Of a DNA stretch of 64,000 nucleotides, positions 46,914-59,050 are shown in pieces. Within the stretch, counting starts at the first letter, position 1. Every line of letters starts with the position of its first letter. The position numbers and the translations under genes are program-made. Source of the DNA: Climacium dendroides (taxonomy: Eukaryota; Streptophyta; Bryopsida; Hypnales; Climaciaceae). The notes below the pieces were generated by a model. It was not told the DNA's origin. It was given only the letters and a program-made list of their open reading frames with translations, and ran no database searches. The stretch covers positions 32,111,029 through 32,175,028 of the forward strand of contig OX467083.1 in assembly GCA_950106755.1 (NCBI GenBank). Reading direction: 5' to 3'.

Positions 46914-49900
46914 AACCACCTCTAATTGATCCCAGGACAGGGCAGGAAGTCTTCATAGAGCCTGAAGGGCCGTCTTCCCAGGACACTGATGACAGCGATG
47001 ATGATTCCACGGTTGATTCCAGTGACATTGAAGCTGAATACTTCGAGGCTGAGGTGAGGCTGAGACTCTGTAATGTAGAGATTGATGTGTTCTTCAAGTT
47101 TTCTTGTCCCCTTTTCCTATTAACATCAGTGAGTATTTGTCTGAAATTATTTGTCCATTGGGTCACATTTTTAGGACTGATCTGGGTCAGTTTGTGGGCT
47201 CAGTATTCGGTAGTTGCGTCGAGATGTGGTACAGTAACTATTTGAATTCTTCATACTTGATTCACTATTGACTTTGTTAAGATGTTGGCATATGGATTTT
47301 CTATATTACTTCGCTTTATTTTGAATGCTTCGAATCTGCTCTTTGCGTTTATAATTTACGGCTCAATATGGCTAATACAGATGGAGTTAGGCAATCAAAA
47401 CGTTGAGCAGTTCGGAACTAGGCACATTCCAGGTATGTAACATTTAGTCAATGAAATACTAAGACTGCGGAGTCATGACAGCGTACATAATTGTTTCTAA
47501 TTTCTCGTCCTGAACTCCCTTTTTTGGAGGGAGGGGCTGGTTAAGTAGGTGTCCTAAAGCCTCTCCCCGTTGCCATGTACCTCAAGAAGTCATCCAGGGC
47601 TTCAACCTAGCTACTACCCAAATCTATTCAAGGTGCCTGTGCCTTCTAGGAGCCCATCCTTGCCAACTGCTATAGAACATTATGCTCCTGTTTTTTCAGT
47701 CATTGAAGTTCAATATTGACAGCTACTGGTTGCTGAAGCAGGGACCGATACAGTGATCACTCAGCCTTCAGATGTGCCCGACAGGTACAGTGCAGCTGCT
47801 TTTCACAACTTCCTTGGCCATAGAATTACGTGACAGCTCCTATCCTAGCTTGTCCCTGCATGCGTTGTTCTGTTTTTCAACCAGCAGTAGCTTGACTCTC
47901 AAGGATAGGATGCGACGTTACTACTATCATGCCTCTGCAGAGTAGATTGTCGTTATATCTGCATAATGACTCTGGAATTGTATGGGTAGATGTGCAGTAT
48001 GTGCTACACGTGGCATCACAAACTCTCCCCCCGCTTTATTTTGCACAACTTGCGAGGAATACTTCTGCCAGCGTTGTTTTTCTGAGGTAAGTTCTCACGC
48101 ATTTCCACTTTTCAACGTGATAGGAGGTCACACTATCCCTTTTTGGTATAGATTGTTAAGATGTCCATGTGGCATGACATATGAAGAGGACCCTCTCAAA
48201 ATACCACTAGTAATGTCAGCTAGCTGTTGGGAAGGTAACTGAATCCTAATTCATTCTTAGCATATTCAATGGTTTTTTGTATCTTGCAGTTTCATGTCAC
48301 CTCGCGACTGAAGGCACATACCACACAACGCATTTTGAATAACTTTACATCTTTGGACTCTAGAAAAGTTGCACGAGTGGACCAAGAGCGTCCAAAGAAA
48401 GATGCAGGCCTCCCTCCTGTACATGGAACATTTCAGAAGTCCAATGCTGACATGGCTCAATTGAATTATAGCCTGGCAAACGGGCAGGAATCGGACAACA
48501 GACAGGTTGGCTGTTAAAAATGTTGCGTTTTGAATGTTGGCCTGCTAGCTTGCCCCAGTTTCGCCTCCTTTTCATCATGCTTTGTACTGTTTGATTACCT
48601 GGTTGTTGTAGCGACATGACTGAAAGTTATATGTTCAATGCAGGATGAGAGACTGTCTAACATTGAGAGCCCAGCCAAAGAGTTGGGAACACAGGAGCAC
48701 ACATGGATTGGTCGAACAACATCGAAGTTGCGGTCTGTGAAAAGTGGATTTGGTGTCCTCAACGCCTTGCAGTGCACTGACGACGTGTTGCTTCAGGTTG
48801 GTGATGCATGTCTCAATTTAATTGGAAAAGGCATGTTTTTGACTTAGCTTCAATAACTAGAACATTTTTGAAGCGGGAGTATGACGTGAGATCTAAGCTG
48901 GAACTTGGGACAATCGTTGGAATCTGACATAGATTTCTGTTACTCAGGACAACTCACACACAGGTGCATCAACTGTGCGGGTCGTTAATTCGGACGCAGA
49001 CATTAGTGATTTTAGTCACCGCCCAAATGATTTGTCTGAAGAGCTAGTGCGAACTGTGGTTTTACTTCATCAACGAGCAGCAGAGTCACTCTCGGTTGGT
49101 GCAGTGGCCCGCACTGGTTCCGATTTCAGCTCGGCTAAGCGAAAACTTGGTCGACGATCCTCTCAAGTAAGCTCTTGACAAATATTCATCACATGTATAC
49201 TCTACGAATGGAAGAAGAATATCCAATTGCTTTGACGTGTTGCAGGCACTCCTTTGATGTTAAACGTTTCTCAAAACCAAAAAATCATTTTCATGTGCTT
49301 CAGTCATGACGTATAATGATCGCAGTAGTTTTCATTTTTTTCCTTATTTTTGAGACTCGTTTGTTACTTGTTCTTTTGCAAATTCTTGTTTGGATATAGT
49401 AGTGAATACCAAAATGAAGCCAAAGCTTACCCTTCCCATGACTGGATCATTGACTTTCGCCATTGTTGCAAAGTAGATCAAGCTGTGAACTGTACCCATT
49501 TTTTTTTATTTTTTTAGCTTGAAGGAATTCAAAATTAGATTGCTGGAGTATCACGAAAAGGAATATTCTTTTTAACACTTTTGAAAAAAATTCAGAACAA
49601 TTGAACATAGAGTCTCGGAATTATGTATGTCAAAGTTTTGTTGACTTTACAAAATTCACCTAAAAACACTCACTGTGCTTGATTTAGGTCAATTTCAAAA
49701 TTGAATATTTATTTCATAATAATAGTTCAATGAAAGGTCATCTCACTATATCTTGCTAACCAGCTTCGTCTTCTAGCAGGTAATATTTTCAAAAGTGTGG
49801 TCATGACCTTTAAACTGGAAATGTTCTTGATGTCGAATTGGCTGGAGCTATTTGTAATTGTTTCGGATACCATGATACAGGATTTCTCAGTCGCAGAAAC

Positions 49901-52070
49901 CCTGGTGGAACACAAAGGAGACCAGGCAACATTGGATCCATACAGTGTGAAAGAAGTCTACCCTTCTTGGGATGTTGGGGTTTACGCTGACAGTTTGGAA
50001 GTGAATGTGCTTCCTACAGAGTCTGCCATCAAAGCTTGTACTGCTTTCCATCGGCGGTTGCAGTAAGGCTTTTCACATCTCGTTAAATTCAATGCTGTAT
50101 TACGCTTTCCATTAGCCTGTATGTGAGTGGTTTTTTTATCTGTGCAACGTCCTTCTGTCACTAAACCGTCTTCATTGGGTGAATTAGAGGCCTTTTGGAA
50201 CTCTTGAAGCATGTGGAGCCTAAAAATATGGATCATAAGCAACGTTTGTCCTTCTGGATCAACGTTTACAACACACTTATGCTTCATGTAAGTTCTTACT
50301 TTCTCTCTGTAGTCCCTGTGGTACACTCCGCTTCGTTCTTATGCCACATATCAGATCCTGCAGAGGAAGAGTAATGTGAATCGCGGTTTTTGTGTATCAA
50401 TTATGCTGTAGGTTTAAATTTCATTAATAAACATTATTCATGTTTTATGTACGTACATACACCTTCGTTATGGAGGCTTTTTGGCTAGGCAGACTGTTTT
50501 GGTAACTGGATTACTCTGGTTGTGTTCATCAGGCGACTCTGATATATGGAGTGCCCAAGAATCATTATAAGAGGGTCAACCTGATGAATAAGGTGTGCTT
50601 TACTTCTTACGTCTCGATAGTCTTGCATTCTCGTCATTGGAATATTGTCATCATATGCTTATTTGCCTTATCTAGTCTATATGGATATCTTTTAGTTGCA
50701 ACTTCGTTTTATCTTTGCATCTCATTTTTGCAGGTGACGTATATTGTGGGTGGACATCAATATAGTCCATTGATGATTGAGCACTCCATATTGCGATCCA
50801 ATTCATATCGACCCGCACTGGTAATGTCTACCATTCTCTCACTGCAAAACCTCCCAGATAGGTTTGTTCCTCAGTTTTGTGGTTCTATCTATAAAATCAA
50901 TAAAATCCATTATAATTAGTTCCATATAACTGCTGTATGTAACGTATTACCTATAAAATATACCTGGTATTTTAAATTCTCCCTATTTATCTCTACCAGA
51001 ATATACATGATGGTGATGTTTATGTATTGTATGTCAGGCTACCCTATGCAGACAAAATGCAGTCCCATTTTCCTCCCTCGTATGTTCAACATGCAGACTT
51101 GTAAAGACATGAATCTGATATGTTATTGCTATTTTGACGGTGGTACGTGCTGCCAGGCAAGCCTTTTACCCATTCCTAGAATTAAGAAGAGCGATGAACT
51201 TGCTGGATCATCCCTTGACAATCCAGAGCCGCTGGTCAGTTTCGCGCTTTGCTGTGGAAGCAGGTCTAGCCCAGTGGTAAGTTCCATCTCAACTTTACAT
51301 ATTTGAAGCTGTCGGTTTGATACTTTGAGCTCTGTAAAGGGTACTTGGCTCATGTTTTTAGCTTTGCACGTCATACCTCAAACCCTGGGACGTCGTCAAA
51401 TTTTAGATTCTAAGGGCTTTACACTTCTCTTGATAAGCAAACTGTTAGGCCTCCAATTAGGTATTTGGAGGCCATGGCAAGACATTAAAAGAATGGTCAT
51501 TATGTGAAGTGATACTCCACAAAATGGTCAAATCAGACAAGATCACTCCCATCAGTAAAGATTATCCATTAAAGTGGCATTTTTCCGTTAAAAGCGGCAA
51601 AGATTTTTGCAGCTGCGCAGAACTTGAAGAACCACTTATGCATCTAAATTGCCAATTTAGTGAGTATTGCGTTTCAGTTCCATTCAATCGACATGGTTGC
51701 TGTTTTGTGTAGTTTGTAACATGTGGTCTTCATTCTGCAGTTGCGTGTGTACACCGTGATGAACGTCGAAACCGAACTAGAACAAGCATGTCGAGACTAT
51801 TTGATGGCCGCTGTTGGTGTGAACAAGAAGAAATCGATCATGATACCAAAGATCTTGCACTGGTATGCCCGAGACTTCTCGCACGATGCCGAATCTTTAA
51901 TTGAGTGGATTGCTGCCAGACTGCCCCTGGAGAAGCGAGCAGCTTTGGATGAATGTACGAAGAATCGATCTGGGAAATCTCGGAAAGCTGGGAGAGGCAT
52001 CCGGCACCGTGTGTCTGTGCAGCCCTATGATTGGACTTTCCGTTATCTCTACGATCCAATGCTACTGTGA
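43184..52070 (+). CDS. PITP / B-box zinc finger / DUF547 fusion protein, 22 coding exons, 852 aa
   Basis: Exons: 43184-43226, 43558-43637, 44291-44383, 44620-44721, 44833-44955, 45433-45494, 45613-45693, 46394-46448, 46621-46689, 46862-47053, 47381-47432, 47742-47784, 47990-48086, 48290-48505, 48644-48796, 48948-49166, 49881-50062, 50188-50287, 50533-50592, 50734-50820, 51157-51276, 51741-52070 (TGA). All introns are GT-AG, phases agree at every junction, and the total is 2559 nt without an internal stop. Residues 1-260 are a START-like phosphatidylinositol transfer domain, which moves PI between membranes. An acidic linker (DSDDDSTVDSSD) follows at 270-300. A B-box-like finger lies at 333-374 and a DUF547 domain, of unknown biochemical function, at about 610-800. 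The start codon fits the PITP N-terminus (MVHITEMRVVLP). Exon choice is by eye; a small exon border could be off, but domain order and frame are well supported. No gene symbol is assigned because I know no characterised homologue with this layout. Confidence 0.85.
47990..48320 (+). other. B-box-like zinc finger, exons 13-14
   Basis: Cysteines and histidines are spaced C-x2-C-x13-C-x2-C-x4-C-x2-C-x4-H-x7-H (residues 333-374: CAVCATRG ... CTTCEEYFCQRCFSE ... FHVTSRLKAH). This fits a B-box finger with a longer first loop than usual. The intron at 48087-48289 falls between the last Cys and the first His. B-boxes mostly mediate protein contacts. Confidence 0.65.
49881..52070 (+). other. DUF547 domain-coding exons 17-22
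   Basis: LLELLKHVEPKNMDHKQRLS plus FWINVYNTLMLH, then IGGHQYSPLMIEHSIL-like and NPEPLVSFALCCGSRSSP, then VYTVMNVETELEQACRDYL and the closing DWTFRYLYDP. These are the diagnostic blocks of plant DUF547 proteins in the expected order. The preceding exon 16 carries a DLSEELVRTVVLLHQRAAES helix like that found before DUF547 in MIP1-type proteins. I do not see the N-terminal leucine zipper of that family; PITP and B-box take its place. Confidence 0.85.
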
Positions 52071-52900
52071 ACTGGGAATTTTTTTTCCATTTTACTGTAG
52101 ATATACATTCAATCTCCGTCTGCCCCGGCACACCTTTGAATCCGCCAATAATTTTTCTAGTCATACATTCATTCATTCATTAAGGTATGCCTCATCCTAG
52201 CAAGAGTTTGAGGTTGCTGAATTTTAGCTGTGGGTGGCGGTAATCTGTTGTAAATATTGCCTCTTGTTTCTCTGGAGGGAAAACCTTATTTCTAGATATT
52301 TATATAGTTTCCTGTCATTGTAGTGGTTGGTAATTCTTTGCTACCTGATTACAACTGTAGAATCAATTTCTATTGTATGCGCATGATTGGCGTAGAGACC
52401 AATTTCACATTAATTTACAGCTCAATGAGTTCGTTCCCTCCACCAGGATGCGTCTGATCTTCACCATCATTTGAAGATTAGATTCAGTTTGATTGATTGG
52501 GCTTCATCTCTTGATTGCTGTGTTGTATTGGTTGCGTTACTCAGCGAATGGATTTGTCATGATTGAAAAAGGCATCTTCAAAAACAAACTGGACGGAGGA
52601 ACCTTGCTAACTTTCTCCCCTAATCTAAGTTTTGAAATGCTCAAACAGCAGCACCAGTTCACTTCGGAGACGCAAAGAAATTAACGAAGTTTCGATTTGC
52701 AATTTGAGTGGGCTTAACTTACATTGTGTGAATTTCATAATTCTTTGCTGACATTCTTTGCCATGTGGCGCAGTACACAAATGGAAAGAGTGACGGTGGT
52801 TTGTCCTTCACGTTTTGAGAGAAATGTAGACTTCCAACATTTGATAATGTTGGTCAAGTTTGTAGGGCTCAACTTACATTATTGGATAACCAACTTGCAG
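52071..52900 (+). other. 3' flank of PITP-DUF547 gene
   Basis: Probably 3' untranslated sequence, then intergenic DNA. A short (CATT)n run lies at 52165-52181. There is no canonical AATAAA close to the stop that I would call with confidence. Confidence 0.35.
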
Positions 52901-52913
52901 CCCTGTGGCTTGA

Positions 52914-53308
52914 CTATGGTAGAACCACCCATACTCGACCACTTCAGTGATTCCCCACATGTTGTGGAGCACCATATAATTTCTGCCATGTAGGATTGCA
53001 ATTTTTTTGGTAATTTTATATGCCTTGAATTGAAATTACTATGAGTTTTGAAAGCCAAAAGTTGGTCTAGACCCTTACTCAATGTATAGACTCTTCCAAT
53101 TCCAATCATTCAAGAACTACTTGCCCACTCACCACTTCCTACTTTCTTACTCATTACATTAGGACATGTGTCATGTCCCAACCTTAAAAAGAAAAAAAAA
53201 ATACATTCCAAGCTTTGGTTAGAAATTTGTTCCAACCTTGGTTGGAAATAGCTGCACCCTATAAGTTGGGTATGAATCCTTGGTTGGGAATGGGTGGTTC
53301 TACCATAG
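52914..53308. mobile_element. MITE-like element with 20-bp terminal inverted repeats
   Basis: ACTATGGTAGAACCACCCAT begins near 52914 and its exact reverse complement ends near 53308. Between them is AT-rich sequence with TTGGTTGGAAAT-like words. No clear target duplication was found, so the superfamily is unknown. Confidence 0.5.
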
Positions 53309-53831
53309 TTATCTAGTGTATACACTAAAAAAAGCTTATATAATAGTGGATTAGGATTCATGGTCTACAATAGAAGCCAAATTTTTTTCTACATATTCTA
53401 AAAGTGAAGCTAGCTAGCAACTAAAATAAGAAGCCCATGGTGGACCATTTGGTCATTGCTTGTAGTTACACTTATTGAATTCACCAATTATTCTTAGCAA
53501 AAAGACAGAAAGTTAGGAAATATTATGCATGCATTTTGGTCAACTCATTTTTTTATAAAATATATATATTATAGGCAGTCAAAGCAAATTCTATAGCTTC
53601 CCATTGTAGACCCAAGTAGGGGAACTATTCTTGTCTTTTGGATAGCTAATGTGGTTCACTTAGTTCCCTAGCTAGAGGGTTCCAAATTTTCAATGACAAT
53701 CCAAAAGTGTTCCTTTTCATTGTGGAATAATGTAGGAATCTTTTGCCATGTCTAGAAGCCACACAACAGTGTTCATTGAATTCATGAAATGGTGACTTTG
53801 CAACCCAATTCCAGTCTTTTGTAGCCTTCTT

Positions 53832-54202
53832 TAGGGGTAGTCACACCTTCACTACACAAACTTCGCAACAGAATGAGAAGTTGGTGAGCAAGAAGAGGAG
53901 CCAATGGGGAGCAATTCTAGGTGAAGAAGGTGTGACACCCCCTTTTTTTTGTGTCAATAGAGACAATGATCAACAAAGAACAACAACAACAATAGTAAAA
54001 TTGGCAACAAAGGGGTGATCAATGTAATGCAAGAGAATATATTTAACTTCGAAGTCTTCCCATTCTTTTGTTCTAGAGGAGGGTAACCAACATCGAGAAG
54101 ATTTCACAGCCAAAACATGTTTTGCCAACGGAAAGCCAAACGGGAGCTGCCACATCCCTACTCTTTACAGAATGGGCGTGCAGTGAAGTGTGACTACCCC
54201 TA
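53832..54202. repeat. Inverted repeat pair, 25-26 bp arms
   Basis: TAGGGGTAGTCACACCTTCA plus CTACAC (53832-53857) is inverted at 54178-54202 with one gap and one mismatch. It could be the ends of a small element. Near 53929, TGTGACACCCCC resembles a common LTR start, without further support. Confidence 0.35.
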
Positions 54203-54498
54203 TTTGTGGGTACAAGGTCCCAAGCATCCACCCATCCACAACTTAGGCTTTCCTTTTGTTGCAGGCGCTTGCTGATTTGTCCCTGCACTTGCGAAACTAT
54301 CTCACCGTCCTCGTTGGAATCCACAGATGTTAAAAGGATATACTTGTGACGTAATAAGCTTCCAATCCTCCACCAAGAAAAAGTCTTCGATCCCTCATTA
54401 CTCTTGCATGCGGTTCCATACCAACGCCTGCTTCGTTTGCGTGGGATTCCTCTTGAAATCCCCAACAGGAGTGCTGCAATTGCAGCAGGAACTAACAA
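54073..54498 (-). CDS. Unrecognised 141-codon frame, possible exon
   Basis: A less AT-rich stretch with a minus-strand frame opening with hydrophobic residues (LVPAAIAALLLGI) followed by RGIPRKRSRRWYG, which resembles a signal or anchor peptide. There is no ATG at its start and no domain I recognise, and one arm of an inverted repeat lies inside it. It may be an exon of an unidentified gene or chance. Confidence 0.2.
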   Translation of the reverse strand: MLVPAAIAALLLGISRGIPRKRSRRWYGTACKSNEGSKTFSWWRIGSLLRHKYILLTSVDSNEDGEIVSQVQGQISKRLQQKESLSCGWVDAWDLVPTNRGSHTSLHAHSVKSRDVAAPVWLSVGKTCFGCEIFSMLVTLL

Positions 54499-54839
54499 CG
54501 CTCAGCGCCCAATGAATCCTTTTCCACCTCAGTAGTTGAAACGTACTGGACGAAAGAGCCGGGCTCCGGCTGTTTTCTCAAGTTTCCAGGGCTCCATCGG
54601 CTTGGAACTGGGAATCTTAAATGGTGGAGAGAAGATGCGGCATCATCCGGGATGGAATGATCCGCAGTTGTTGGCGACGGATATACCTCCGGTTCCTAGG
54701 AACGTCGGTACCTTGCGCTTGCTATAGCACGACACGGCACCACACGCGGAGCTCTTCGTTATCCTGGTGGATTAGACTGAGGACATGTAGATCTGAAGAG
54801 ATTTTAGGACATGAGAAGGATCTCAGGGCATAAGATCTT

Positions 54840-56120
54840 CACTTTCGCAGGTGTTTTCCTTCCTTTCCATAATTCCATTCCTAGATGAGCTGATTCAAAA
54901 CCATGCACAAAATTCATGAAGTATGGACTGACCATGCTAGTCCCCATCCTTGAAGAATATAGGAAAAAGAAAGAAAAAAAAGAATAGACTCTGATGTACT
55001 TCATTTGTTTCATTTAGCTCTCAAAAACATTCACAATTCACATAGTGGACAACTATGAGTCTTTGAGGTTGAAGGAAGATGAATTCATTGCATGCATAAT
55101 GGTTGCCTTATTCCCATGGGATGGTTAAATATTCAATTGTTGTTTTTAAATCGTGTAAGGTAGTCGTTCTATAAAGCGAGCATCTAAAAATTGAAACTGA
55201 ATTTTGGGTAGGTGAAACTTCTCATAATATTTTTCAGTAAATTTTCCTTGAAAGAAGAGGAATTGGCATCTAACCCAAGTTGTTTCATATTTTTTTGGAT
55301 CATTTTTGAATTAGTTATGAATTTTCAAATGAGATGCGGTATAGGTCCCTATTTATGTCCCTAGGGCTTCCATGAACTGTTCACTTGCAACTTCTCAAGA
55401 TAAATGGGAAAGCAAAGAGTATGATTGTCTCTTGTCATTAAGAATGCTTTTTTCTTTCCATTCATTCAAAGACTACAAAGGTCCATTTAAGAACCACTTC
55501 ATATCCATTCACAACCACCTATATGGGCACTTCTTAATGCCCGCTCATATTTTGAGCCTCCTACCTCACAATGCACACAAATGTAAGAGAAGGCGATTGC
55601 AATCACAATTACATTTTTCTCACATAGTCACATAGTATGAATTTATTATACTGAATTCCACAAGCATATTGAATGTCCAGATAGGTCCCAAAGAGCCATT
55701 AAACCCCAGAAATTAGCTTAAACCAAAATGCATCCACAATGACGTTTCTCACATACAATGGTCACCCTATTTTCCTAAAACACACACACACACAACATCC
55801 AAATGGTAAAACACTCCTTTTACAAGATGATTTTTTACACCCACCCAGAATGTAGAGGCTCCTACTTTCTTCCATGACTCTTCGATTCCACTCATCACTT
55901 GGATTGGGATCCCAATCTCAGTCCTTCAAAAAGACCACTTCAGTCCTTTTATTATCATCACCCCAATTGGAAAAGCAAAGCAGTGTCCTATGAGTGGATA
56001 TGCTCACACCTTGACTTTGGCACAATGAATGTCTCGGTGATTCTCTCTCTTTTTTTGCAATTGCAATCAATTAAATATACAACGAAGCCCCTTGGCTTTC
56101 ACATCCGCGGCCTAAAATGA
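54840..56120. other. Intergenic, contains R1 repeat piece
   Basis: 55185-55340 resembles part of repeat R1 (38770-39090). Otherwise AT-rich with a short (AC)n near 55790. No gene seen. Confidence 0.4.
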
Positions 56121-56129
56121 AAATGTCCA

Positions 56130-56580
56130 AGTTAGAATGGGTGGGTTTCCTCCCCCTTCCCCTAGTAAAAAAACCCAAGGGGGGAGGAATGAAGGGGTGC
56201 TGGGCCCACCTGGGGGATGGGGCCGGGTCCTTGTGGGAGCCAGGAATGAATGGATTCGTGCGCAGTGGATGAGGCGATGTTGCTGTGGAGGCGACAAGAG
56301 CGGCTGCTCGGGGGGCAAGGAAGGAATGTCACCAATCAGGGACAGCGCCAGACACAGACAGACAGAAACAGAACAGACCAGGACAGAACAGACAGAACAG
56401 ATCGAACGACGGCGACGGACGGCGACGGGGCTCGGCAGCAGCGTTCTTCAGCTATTAAGTTCTACGGTACTACGGTAGGCGAACGGCTCCCGGCAGCGTT
56501 TTTTTGTTTTTTTTTCCCTGGAGATTTGTCAGACGATCATAGCCTGTCTGAACTAACCCCTCCATAAATGCGCCACTAGT
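56130..56580. other. GC-rich island with CAGA-rich tract
   Basis: A sharp rise in GC. 56350-56400 is a degenerate ACAGA / CAGAACAG repeat, followed by CGGCGACGGACGGCGACGG. This resembles a promoter or first exon, but no coding sequence downstream is convincing. The open plus-strand frames here have repetitive, low-complexity translations. Confidence 0.35.
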
Positions 56581-56629
56581 GTGAGGACATGCAAGCCTCT
56601 ACTGTTCAAAAAAAAACAAAAAAACGCTT
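56498..56629. repeat. Perfect 21-bp inverted repeat built on T/A runs
   Basis: A-GCG-T7-G-T9 at 56498-56518 and its exact reverse complement A9-C-A7-CGC-T at 56609-56629, about 90 bp apart. They could be the ends of a tiny element or a paired tail. Confidence 0.5.
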
Positions 56630-56734
56630 GTTCCCGCGCGCTTGCCCAAGGGAAGTTTTTTTTAACTTCTGCCAGGCTCAAGATTTCAGTTGGCCCAATC
56701 TCCATGGATTGCAGGGGGGACTCCAAGGTAAAAC

Positions 56735-56865
56735 GCTGAAATTTTTTATTTGCCACGCACGATTAAATTTTCAAATTTTGATTTCGTATTTGCAATTGGA
56801 GGTCGCATATTAGCTATGAGTGGTGTAGAAAATAAGTTAATCAAGCACAATATAGGGAGATTTTT
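56735..56865. repeat. R1 repeat, partial copy
   Basis: Resembles 38626-38745 in the same orientation. No coding capacity. Confidence 0.5.
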
Positions 56866-57084
56866 TTTCTTACTTGCACCTCTAGAATGACTTGAAGGGG
56901 CCGGGCCGTCAGGAGGGGGACCTTCTTCCACACGGACTTAACTTCTTCTGGCATTGGGACCCAGCTGACTGACTCCAGCCTCGTGCTGCACCTTTGAGGG
57001 GGGAGGACATGGCGACTCATCCAACGAAGAGCTTATCAGGAGCAAACACGTCACTTGCCCCTCCAAGCAAGGTACCGGTAATAA

Positions 57085-57238
57085 GGTAGTAGTAGTACTA
57101 CTACTAGTAATAATAGTAGTAGTAATAAGAATAAGAAATAATAATAATAATAGCATTCTTAACCCTTATAGTCTCAAGGCCTTTTTTTTATTTATTAAAA
57201 TCCATTCAAAACTCTCATTTTTATTGCAAAGAGCAAAA

Positions 57239-57271
<33 letters not shown>

Positions 57272-57272
57272 T
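57085..57272. repeat. Trinucleotide microsatellites
   Basis: (AGT)n / (ACT)n with flips at 57085-57120, AATAAG / AAT runs to 57152, and an uninterrupted (AAT)n of about eleven units at 57240-57272. Confidence 0.85.
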
Positions 57273-59050
57273 TATACACCTAACCATAAGATCTTGTACT
57301 ACACTAATATAAAAATGTGTGGAAAAAATTTCAGGAACTTTGACCTTCTAGATTGCAAGATATTTGCATTTAAAGTGACAAATTCAAGATTTTTTTTTAA
57401 GAAGATGCTTAGATTGCCCCAAAACTAAGATTGTCCATAACTTTCCCATCACTAGTCCAAATGGAATGAATCAAAGCTTTAGATGTAGACAAAAATATAA
57501 TCTTTGAGAAAAAAGTTGAAAATTAAAAAAAATTAACTTTTTTTGGGTTTTTTTGGGTTGCCCCTTGAGTTGCTTTATGGACTCATGGTGGCATAACTTT
57601 TGTTTTGGGGTACTGATTGAAATAAAAAATTATATTCCCAGAAAGATAATTTGATTTCCTATCTTAAAAACATATTTTAAAAAATTATGTCAAAAATTGA
57701 GATCACACAAGCCTACCCGAAATCCCAAGAGTCCCTATGAGGGACGTTGGGACTTTAGGGGGCTAAACATCATAAAGAGTTGGTTATCCCTTCTAGAATA
57801 CCATTGATATTCAGATGAATATATTTTGCTAGTGCTAAGGTAACAGGTTCTAAAATTGCACAGGCTCTAAAACCGTTCACATTCTCAATTCTCAATTATG
57901 TATACATGTTGCTTTCTCATAGCCTTCAACAATGTATATGTAGTGTACATTTTAGGAGGTGGGCAATTTTAGAGCCCTATGCCATTTCAACTTCAAAATT
58001 TTATAACTAATTTCACAGAGCTCCAAAAAATATTTTAAATTTTATAGGATTTAAAAAAAATTCAAAATCAAAGCAAGTAGTTAATAATATATTTGAAGAA
58101 GATATAATTTATATTTATTTGATTGGATAGATTAGTGCTACATAGAAATGTTTGAATTCTTGTGTTTTCAACAAATGGATGAAGGTAGAAAAAGTTATAA
58201 AGTCATTTTATAAACTCAATTTTTAAAATTTATAAAAAAATGATAAGGAATATATTTATTTTTAGAACATCTTTAGTATTGGAATTTAAAATTTTTAATT
58301 CTTTTGTCAAACTTATTAACATTACATTTTTTCATGATGTACAATCATCTACTTAAAAAAATTTAGTGAATATGAAATTATTTTTTGTTAATTTTTTCTA
58401 CATATTTTTAGTAAATTTTTCAAAAATTTGACTAAAATGCATAAGTTTATGGAATGCACAATTTTTTTAATCAAAAAAATTAATGAACAAATCTTCATCT
58501 TTGACAATGGCTTGAAAATCCTAATTTTTGAAGTTTAGGCACTTTAATATTACAATTAGTGGATTTTTTCACCTTAGTTTATTAAAAGCACATACTTAAC
58601 CCCTAAGAACAAAAAGTTCCCATGGTACTTTTTGAAGGCTCGATAGGTTCATACAAAGTCATTTTTTAATAGATGAAAGTGAGATTTCACCCAAGATACA
58701 TATTTGTATTGACTTTATTAAATTATAAGGAGAATTTTTTTTCCAAGTGGATGCAAGGTACTGAATATAAATTAATTTGAGCTAATGGCTCTAAAATTTT
58801 TAATTTTAATTTTAATTTTCCACACATTCTCACATTAGTATGAAAAATAAACTATGGTCAAATTTTATTTTATTTATAAATCCCAATTTTCTCTAAAATG
58901 ACAATTTTAGAACAATTTTAGATCCATTAGCTCAAATTCTAGTGAAAATTCATTGTTTGTTTGTTTTTAATTTATTTTATATACTTGATTTAGATAAGGA
59001 AATTTGTAAATAACCTATTCGGATTTTTAGTGTCATTTTTTTTGGTGTGT
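57273..59050. other. AT-rich stretch, no gene; R1 piece near 57940-58050
   Basis: 57940-58040 is an inverted partial copy of the R1 repeat (compare 39060-39135). Otherwise featureless. Confidence 0.45.

Noticed and set aside
43184..52070. Two neighbouring genes (PITP and DUF547) rather than one
   Set aside because: Exons 11-13 bridge them with matching phases and no stop, there is no room for a second promoter with an in-frame ATG exon, and total length is divisible by three. Transcript data could still overturn this.
56137..56567. Open frames of about 105-113 codons in the GC-rich island
   Set aside because: Translations are dominated by the CAGA and CGGCGA repeats and show no domain.
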